This document shows, piece by piece, positions 6,878 through 11,136 of a stretch of DNA of 11,136 nt (position 1 is the first letter of the stretch; every line of letters starts with the position of its first letter). The translations under genes and the position numbers were made by a program. The stretch lies in contig DASWOJ010000201.1 of assembly GCA_036398775.1 (NCBI GenBank), positions 1 through 11,136 on the forward strand, given 5' to 3'. The notes beneath the pieces are model-generated. The model saw nothing but the letters and a program-made list of their open reading frames with translations, was not told where the DNA came from and made no database searches. Source of the stretch: DASWOJ01 sp036398775. Its GTDB lineage: Bacteria > Pseudomonadota > Alphaproteobacteria > Acetobacterales > Acetobacteraceae.

Positions 6878-7020
6878 GCCGGCCTCCCCTGATTGCCACG
6901 CCCGAACGCCGCGGCACGGAGGTGGGTTCCGGGGCCGCCCAAAGCCTGCAACACCTGAAGCCTAGGGCGCCTCGCAAGTCAGGTCATGCGCCAATGGCCG
7001 TCCAGCGTGCAGGAGGCTGG
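6878..7020 (-). other. Gap between the last permease gene and the cupin gene
   Basis: This 143-base gap contains the cupin ribosome-binding site near its left end and several short inverted repeats: CCAGC (7002-7006) / GCTGG (7016-7020), which starts right after the permease stop, and ACCTGA (6953-6958) / TCAGGT (6979-6984). None is followed by a T run. No convincing promoter boxes were found. Whether the cupin is co-transcribed with the importer cannot be decided from sequence. Confidence 0.35.
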
Positions 7021-7818
7021 TCAGCCCCGCACCGCCCGGGCGCCCAGCCTGCGGATCGTCAGCAGCGTCGCCAGGATCGCCAGCAGCGAGATCCCGGTCG
7101 TCGCCGCCCCCAGCGCATACAGCACGGGGGAGGTGACGTTCGTCGTCATGCCGTAGATCTCCAGCGGCAGCGTGTTGTCGCTGCCGGCGGTCAGCAGGGT
7201 GCGCGGGAACTCGTCCCAGCTCAGGGTGAAGCCGAACAGGCCGATGCCGACGATGCTCGGCGCCAGGATCGGCAGCATCACCAGGCGGAACACCTGCCAG
7301 GGCGTCGCCCCTAGGTCGCGCGCCGCCTCCTCCCATGACTGGTCGAAGCGGTTCAGCACGGCAAAGGTGATCAGCAGCCCGAACGGCAGGGTCCAGGTCA
7401 GTTGCGCGCCGAACGCGGAACTCCACCACGCCGTGTCCAGCCCGGCCTGGCTGAACACCAGGCCCACGCCGAGGCTGACCAGGATGGACGGCACGATCAG
7501 GCTGGACAGCGCCAGCACGAACAGCGCGCCGCTACCCCGGAACGGACGGCGGAACGCCAGCCCGGCGGCCAGCGCCGCGCAGACCGTGGTGACCGTGACC
7601 ATCATCGCCAGCCCTGCCGTTCGCCGCAGCGCCGCGCCTAGGTCGCCCACCGCCTGGGTCGCCAGCAACTGCTGGAACCAGTGCAGCGACACGCCGCGCA
7701 TTGGGAAGGTCAGCCCGCTGTCGGGTCCGCCGAACGCCAGCAGCACGATGGTCAGGATCGGCCCGTACAGGAACAGCACGAAAGCGCCAAACAGCAGCGT
7801 CAGCAACGCCCGCGCCAT
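7021..7818 (-). CDS. PotC/PotI-like ABC importer permease
   Basis: This is the second inner-membrane permease subunit of a polyamine-type (Pot family) ABC importer. At 265 residues it is slightly shorter than E. coli PotI (281). It has about six hydrophobic segments, starting at residues 5-29. The EAA loop that docks the ATPase reads EEAARDLGATPWQVFRLVMLP at 163-183. The segment FGFTLSWDEFPRTLLTAG (195-212) is typical of PotC/PotI proteins. The ATG at 7818 lies two bases after the stop of the preceding permease gene, and GGGAG at 7827-7831, inside that gene, serves as ribosome site, so translation is coupled. The frame continues upstream of this ATG, but that part overlaps the end of the other permease and is not protein-like. 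The transported solute is unknown; putrescine, spermidine, opines or similar cations are the family's usual range. Confidence 0.9.
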   Translation of the reverse strand: MARALLTLLFGAFVLFLYGPILTIVLLAFGGPDSGLTFPMRGVSLHWFQQLLATQAVGDLGAALRRTAGLAMMVTVTTVCAALAAGLAFRRPFRGSGALFVLALSSLIVPSILVSLGVGLVFSQAGLDTAWWSSAFGAQLTWTLPFGLLITFAVLNRFDQSWEEAARDLGATPWQVFRLVMLPILAPSIVGIGLFGFTLSWDEFPRTLLTAGSDNTLPLEIYGMTTNVTSPVLYALGAATTGISLLAILATLLTIRRLGARAVRG

Positions 7819-7820
7819 CC

Positions 7821-8672
7821 CTACAGCTCCCGCCGCACGCCGGACAGGCGCAGGATTGCGCCCACCATCAGCAGCACGACCGCCAGCAGCACGACGGCGT
7901 TGGCGCAGGCCGCCGGGTATTGCAGCAGGCCGATCTGGTTGGAGATCATCAGCCCGACCGACGCCCGCTGCCCGCCGCCCATTAGCCGGACGGTGATGAA
8001 GTCGCCCATCACCAGCGTGACCACGAACACCGATCCGATGCCGAGGCCGGGCCGGCACAGCGGGATGACGACGTTCCAGACGACCTGTGCGCCCGTGGCT
8101 CCGGCGTCCCGCGCCGCCTCCACCAGGCGCCGGTCAATCCGCATCATGGAGTTGAACACGGGCACCACCATGAACAGCGCATACAGGTGGACGAAGGCCA
8201 GCACGACCGCGAAGTCGGAGAACAGCAGCGCCTCCAGCGGACGGTCCACCAGCCCCATGCCCATCAGCGCGCCGTTGACCAGCCCGTTGCGGCCCAGGAA
8301 CGGCACCCAGGAGATCATGCGGATGATGTTGCTGGTCAGGAACGGCACCGTGCACACCAGGAACAGCGCCGTCTGCATCGCCGTCGTGCGTATGTGGAAC
8401 GCCAGGTAGTAGGCGACGCCGAACCCCAGCGGCAGGGTGATGGCCCAGACCAGCGCGGCGTACTTCAGGGTGTTGCCGTAGGTGCGCCAGGTTACGGTCG
8501 AGCCCAGCACGTCGCGGTAGTTGTCCAGCATGAAGGCGGGGATGACCCGCACGCTGTCGTAGTCCCAGAAGCTGACGACCAGGATCGCCAGCAGCGGCAG
8601 TACCAGGAAGCCGAGCAGGACGGCAGCGAGCGGCAGGGCTTGGAGGTAGGGCCGTATGCTTCCAGCCCTCAT
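7821..8672 (-). CDS. PotB/PotH-like ABC importer permease
   Basis: This is the first inner-membrane permease subunit of the importer, 283 residues with about six membrane segments. The first spans residues 12-34. MISWVPFLGRNGLVN at 119-133 corresponds to the conserved stretch of PotB/PotH after the second or third helix. The EAA loop is VEAARDAGATGAQVVWNVVIP at 184-204 and is expected to contact the ATPase. Start choice is less secure than for its neighbours. ATG 8672 gives a good family-like N-terminus, but the bases just upstream hold no clear Shine-Dalgarno site, so translation may be modest. It follows the binding-protein gene by 274 bases that contain the paired-hairpin element and another hairpin, unlike the two-base gap to the next permease gene. 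Confidence 0.9.
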   Translation of the reverse strand: MRAGSIRPYLQALPLAAVLLGFLVLPLLAILVVSFWDYDSVRVIPAFMLDNYRDVLGSTVTWRTYGNTLKYAALVWAITLPLGFGVAYYLAFHIRTTAMQTALFLVCTVPFLTSNIIRMISWVPFLGRNGLVNGALMGMGLVDRPLEALLFSDFAVVLAFVHLYALFMVVPVFNSMMRIDRRLVEAARDAGATGAQVVWNVVIPLCRPGLGIGSVFVVTLVMGDFITVRLMGGGQRASVGLMISNQIGLLQYPAACANAVVLLAVVLLMVGAILRLSGVRREL

Positions 8673-8702
8673 TGCAAGGCGGGCAGGTTCGGATGGACCG
8701 CC

Positions 8703-8857
8703 TCTGTTCCCTCTCCCTCCGGGAGAGGGTTAGGGTGAGGGGGTGGGCAAGCGCCGGGCTTGCGTGCATGGGGCGGCGTGCCAGCGGCGCTGGGGGTGCC
8801 CGGCCCCACAGCGAAGACCCCCTCACCCCGGCCCTCTCCCGGAGGGAGAGGGAGCAG
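8703..8857. repeat. Paired-hairpin (BIME/REP-like) intergenic element, copy II
   Basis: Hairpin 1 is CCCTCTCCC (8709-8717), loop TCC, GGGAGAGGG (8721-8729), followed by a G-rich tail. Hairpin 2 is CCCTCTCCC (8832-8840), loop GGA, GGGAGAGGG (8844-8852), preceded by the complementary C-rich tail. Hairpin-to-hairpin length is 144 bases against 143 in copy I. The copies share the outer flank (TCTG before hairpin 1), the G-rich tail, GGGCAAG after it, and patches such as GGCGCTG in the core. They are thus copies of one element rather than chance hairpins. The element sits between the binding-protein gene and the first permease gene of the same operon. Confidence 0.87.
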
Positions 8858-8899
8858 GAAGCTAGGCTCGTCCAATCGCGGATGGCCTGCTTGATGCCG

Positions 8900-8921
8900 C
8901 CGCCCTGCCGCGACAGGGCGG
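8900..8921 (-). other. GC-rich hairpin after the binding-protein gene
   Basis: CCGCCCTG (8900-8907) and CAGGGCGG (8914-8921) form a perfect 8-bp stem with a 6-base loop, 25 bases downstream of the binding-protein stop on the - strand. No T run follows, so it is unlikely to stop transcription by itself. With the element at 8703-8857 next to it, it could block 3'-exonucleases and leave a stable binding-protein mRNA. That function is inferred. Confidence 0.55.
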
Positions 8922-8946
8922 TTCTCCACCCCGCACGGCTCCCGCA

Positions 8947-10212
8947 TCACGCCGCCACGAACTCGTTCCACTTCTGGACCATGTAGCGGTCCTGGTCCAT
9001 CACCGAGTTCCAGCACGCCACCTTGCTCATCCGCTCCTGGAACGAGCCGCCGTCGCGCTTGGAGCCGGCCTTGTCGATCACCTTGCCCTCGGGGCTGACG
9101 ATGTCGGCGGTGGCGGGCTTGCCCTCCATCCAGTAGCCCCACTCGTCGGCGCTCATGTTCTGCTTGGCGGTGTCCAGCACGGCGCTGTAGTAGCCCTGGC
9201 GGTTGAGGTAGGCGCCGACCCAGCCCGACAGATACCAGTTGATGTATTCATAGGCCGCATCCAGCTCCAGCCCGCTCAGGTGCTTGGCGATGCCCAGGCC
9301 GCCGCCCCAGCCGCGGTAGCCCTCGGTCAGCGGCTGGTAGGTGCAGGCGATGCCGCGGGACCGCACGGCGGTGACGGCCGGCGACCACATGGATTGTATG
9401 ACCACCTCGCCGGCCGCCATCAGGTTCACGCTCTCGTCGAAGCTCTTCCAGAAGGCGCGGAACTGCCCGGCACGCTTGGTCTCGATCAGGAAGGCGATGG
9501 TCTTGTCGATCTCCTCCTTGGTCATGTTGCCCTTGTCGGCGTATTTCATCTGGCCCAGGCTTTCCATGACCATGGCCGCGTCCATGATGCCGATGCCGGG
9601 GATGTTGAGGATGCTGGCACGGCCCTTGAACGCCGGGTCAACCAGGTCCTTCCACTGGGTGATCGGGCGGCCGACCAGGTCGGGGCGTATGCCCAGCGTG
9701 TCGGCGTTGTAGATCGTGGGGATGAGCGTCATCCAGCCGCTGGGCGTTTGGGTGAACTTGGTGGACCCGGCGCCCTCCACGAAGCCGACGGTGTGCGGCG
9801 CCGTCCCCTGGCCGACGGTGCTGGTGGGCGTCAGCTTGCCGGTGGTGAAGATCGGGACGATCTGGTCGTACTGCTTGATCCGCTTCACGTCCATCGCCTG
9901 CAGCACGCCGGTCGGAAAGATCTTCTTGCACAGGAAGTACTCGATGTCGGCCACGTCGTAGCTGCGCGGCTGCGTCACCGCCTTTTGTGCCACAGCGTCG
10001 GTGTCCAGCGCGGTCATCTGCAGGGTGAAGCCCAGGTCCTGCTTCACCTTCTCCGCGATCGGGTTCAGCGCCGACACGCCGGTGCCGAACTGGCGCAGGG
10101 TGACGTTCTTAATGTTCTGCGCCCAGATCGTCGGGAAGCCCGTGGGGAATGCGGTCGCCGTGCCGACGGCGGCAGAGGCGGCTTTCAGCAGGCGGCGGCG
10201 GGTCGTGCTCAT
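8947..10212 (-). CDS. Periplasmic solute-binding protein of a PotD-like ABC importer, Tat signal
   Basis: This captures the solute in the periplasm and delivers it to the two permeases. It has 421 residues from the chosen ATG, somewhat longer than PotD/PotF (about 350-370). The N-terminus STTRRRLLKAA (2-12) followed by a mildly hydrophobic stretch to about residue 31 fits a twin-arginine signal. Mature-domain features are YDVADIEYF, TLIPTIYNADTLGI (NAD as in PotD-type proteins), ITQWKDLVDPAFKGRASILN and a WxxSFDESVNLMAAGEVVIQSMWSP region. These are typical of family-1 extracellular binding proteins of the spermidine/putrescine-like group. AAGGAG nine bases upstream fixes the start at 10212; a longer in-frame start at 10263 would overlap the ATPase gene and bury the signal peptide. 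The gap to the ATPase gene is 37 bases. The ligand cannot be identified from sequence. Confidence 0.92.
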   Translation of the reverse strand: MSTTRRRLLKAASAAVGTATAFPTGFPTIWAQNIKNVTLRQFGTGVSALNPIAEKVKQDLGFTLQMTALDTDAVAQKAVTQPRSYDVADIEYFLCKKIFPTGVLQAMDVKRIKQYDQIVPIFTTGKLTPTSTVGQGTAPHTVGFVEGAGSTKFTQTPSGWMTLIPTIYNADTLGIRPDLVGRPITQWKDLVDPAFKGRASILNIPGIGIMDAAMVMESLGQMKYADKGNMTKEEIDKTIAFLIETKRAGQFRAFWKSFDESVNLMAAGEVVIQSMWSPAVTAVRSRGIACTYQPLTEGYRGWGGGLGIAKHLSGLELDAAYEYINWYLSGWVGAYLNRQGYYSAVLDTAKQNMSADEWGYWMEGKPATADIVSPEGKVIDKAGSKRDGGSFQERMSKVACWNSVMDQDRYMVQKWNEFVAA

Positions 10213-10249
10213 GGCAGGGCGCTCCTTCTGGGGTTTTGATTTGTGCGGT

Positions 10250-11136
10250 TCAGGCGATGGCATGGGCGTCGCAGGCGGACCAGCCTAGCGCGGCCCGGTC
10301 GCCGATTGCGATGGGTGCCGCATGGAACTCGGCATCCGGCATGAGGGCGACCGCCTCATCCGCGTCTCCCAGCCGGATCACGACGCGCACGGCGGCGCCC
10401 AAATACTCGACGGCGAGGACCGGGCCGGTGACATGGCCGCCGTCATTCGGCTGCCCACCGATGCGGCACTTGTCGGCCCGCACCGCCACAGCCCCGTGCG
10501 GCCCGGGCAATACGTTGTGGCCGCCGATGAACCGGGCGACGAAGGCGGTGGCCGGGCGCTCGAACACCTCGCGCGGCGGTGCGGCCTGCACGATGCGCCC
10601 GGCCTCCATCACCACCATCAGGTCGGACAGCGCCATCGCCTCCTCCTGGCTGTGGGTGACGTGGACGAAGGTCATGCCGAGGTCGCGTTGCAGCCGCTTC
10701 AGCTCCTCCCGCATGCGGATGCGGAGCTCCGGGTCGAGCGCCGAGAGCGGCTCATCCAGCAGCAGCACCCGCGGGTTGGTCATCAGCGCCCGGGCCAGCG
10801 CCACCCGCACCATCGCGCCCTGGTACTCCACCGCCGCGACCCGGCCCGCCAACGACGCGCCCTGCTGCGGGAGCGGCTGCAGCCGGCACTTGTCGGTCCG
10901 CAGCGCCACCAGCCCGGCGCCGTCCGGCAGCACGTTGTGGCCGCCGATGAACCGCGCCGCGAAGGCGTTGGCCGGCCGCTCGAACACCTCGCGCGGGCTG
11001 GCCGCCTGCATGATGCGCCCGGCCTCCATCACCACCATCAGGTCGGACAGCGCCATCGCCTCCTCCTGGCTGTGCGTCACGTGCACGAAGGTCATGCCCA
11101 GCTCCCGCTGCAACCGCTTCAGCTCCTCGCGCATGC
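10250..11136 (-). CDS. PotA-like ABC importer ATPase with tandemly duplicated C-terminal half (partial at window edge)
   Basis: This is the cytoplasmic ATPase of the importer. The frame is open at the right edge, so the N-terminus is not visible. Numbering from the first visible Met (11134): unit A has the H-loop (VTHSQEEAMALSD, 19-31), FERPANAFAARFIGGHNVLP (51-70) and a TOBE-like stretch ending VEYQGAMVRV (102-111). It then runs in frame into ALARALMTNP, Walker B plus D-loop RVLLLDEPLSALD (122-134), a second H-loop (159-171), a second FERP...RFIGGHNVLP (191-210), and a complete TOBE tail to the stop. The period is exactly 140 residues. The second unit lacks Walker A, Q-loop and LSGGQ signature. 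An intact PotA has each motif once in about 350-380 residues, so this protein should be about 140 residues longer. Whether it is functional is unknown. It lies 37 bases upstream of the binding-protein gene and is the first visible gene of the operon. Confidence 0.85.
   Translation of the reverse strand, partial: MREELKRLQRELGMTFVHVTHSQEEAMALSDLMVVMEAGRIMQAASPREVFERPANAFAARFIGGHNVLPDGAGLVALRTDKCRLQPLPQQGASLAGRVAAVEYQGAMVRVALARALMTNPRVLLLDEPLSALDPELRIRMREELKRLQRDLGMTFVHVTHSQEEAMALSDLMVVMEAGRIVQAAPPREVFERPATAFVARFIGGHNVLPGPHGAVAVRADKCRIGGQPNDGGHVTGPVLAVEYLGAAVRVVIRLGDADEAVALMPDAEFHAAPIAIGDRAALGWSACDAHAIA
10381..10716 (-). repeat. Direct repeat, unit B of the ATPase tandem duplication
   Basis: This stretch aligns without gaps to 10801-11136 at an offset of exactly 420 bases. 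Hand counting gives 15 differences in 156 bases for 10561-10716 against 10981-11136 (about 90% identity) and 34 in 120 for 10441-10560 against 10861-10980 (about 72%). Below about 10381 the similarity stops, because unit A turns into ATPase core sequence there. The similarity probably continues past the right window edge. Confidence 0.9.
10801..11136 (-). repeat. Direct repeat, unit A of the ATPase tandem duplication
   Basis: This is the partner of 10381-10716 at +420 bases. In coding direction its 3' end (about 10800-10808) passes from TOBE-like sequence (GAMVRV) into the stretch that normally follows the LSGGQ signature (RVALARAL). The shared RV/RVAL coding is a short stretch of homology where the units could have been joined in frame. 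Confidence 0.9.

Noticed and set aside
7819..8058. An 80-codon upstream extension of the PotC/PotI-like permease
   Set aside because: It is out-of-frame translation of the end of the preceding permease gene. ATG 7818 has GGGAG at a good distance and gives a normal first membrane helix.
10213..10263. A longer binding-protein start at 10263
   Set aside because: The extra 17 residues are proline/lysine-rich, would precede the Tat signal and overlap the ATPase gene. AAGGAG supports the start at 10212.
1..11136. tRNA, rRNA, CRISPR array, insertion sequence or attachment site
   Set aside because: Both strands were read for these. No cloverleaf, spacer-repeat series, transposase or integrase sequence was seen. 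The only repeats are the hairpin elements and the ATPase duplication.

Overview
High-GC DNA, tightly packed, with overlapping or near-abutting genes and short Shine-Dalgarno sites. Gene content and codon use fit an alphaproteobacterium, probably Rhodospirillales/Acetobacteraceae-like. That placement is inference, because no rRNA or other phylogenetic marker is present.

Left part, + strand (1-2901): the tail of an unidentified upstream gene, probably a MarR-type regulator, overlaps an EmrA-type membrane fusion protein. This is followed by an EmrB-type 14-TM drug:H+ antiporter (DHA2 family). The two form a classic tripartite efflux pair. A ~143-bp element made of two inverted hairpins lies between them.

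Centre, + strand (3113-6279): a three-gene operon matching the URC (uracil catabolism) gene set first described in the yeast Lachancea kluyveri. It encodes a GTP-cyclohydrolase-II-like protein (Urc1), a DUF1688 protein (Urc4) and uracil phosphoribosyltransferase (Upp, the Urc6 role). The proposed logic is: uracil is converted to UMP by Upp, the pyrimidine ring is opened by the Urc1 cyclohydrolase-like enzyme, and Urc4 processes a ribosylurea-type intermediate. A lone hairpin of the same repeat family sits between urc4 and upp.

Right part, - strand (11136 down to 6530): a polyamine/opine-type (PotABCD-like) ABC importer operon in the order ATPase, Tat-exported binding protein, PotB/PotH-like permease, PotC/PotI-like permease, then a small cupin protein. 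It converges on the URC operon. A second full-length copy of the paired-hairpin element separates the binding protein from the permeases, as BIMEs separate malE from malF in E. coli.

The most unusual object is the ATPase gene at the right edge. The visible reading frame contains the C-terminal half of a PotA-like ATPase twice in tandem, with an exact 420-bp (140-codon) in-frame period. The second unit starts just after the position of the LSGGQ signature, so it has its own Walker B, D-loop, H-loop and TOBE region but no Walker A or signature. The two units are about 90% identical at one end and about 72% at the other. That pattern suggests an old pair of paralogues fused by deletion, or an old internal duplication, rather than a fresh copy; an assembly chimera must also be excluded.

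No tRNA, rRNA, CRISPR array, insertion sequence or phage gene was seen.
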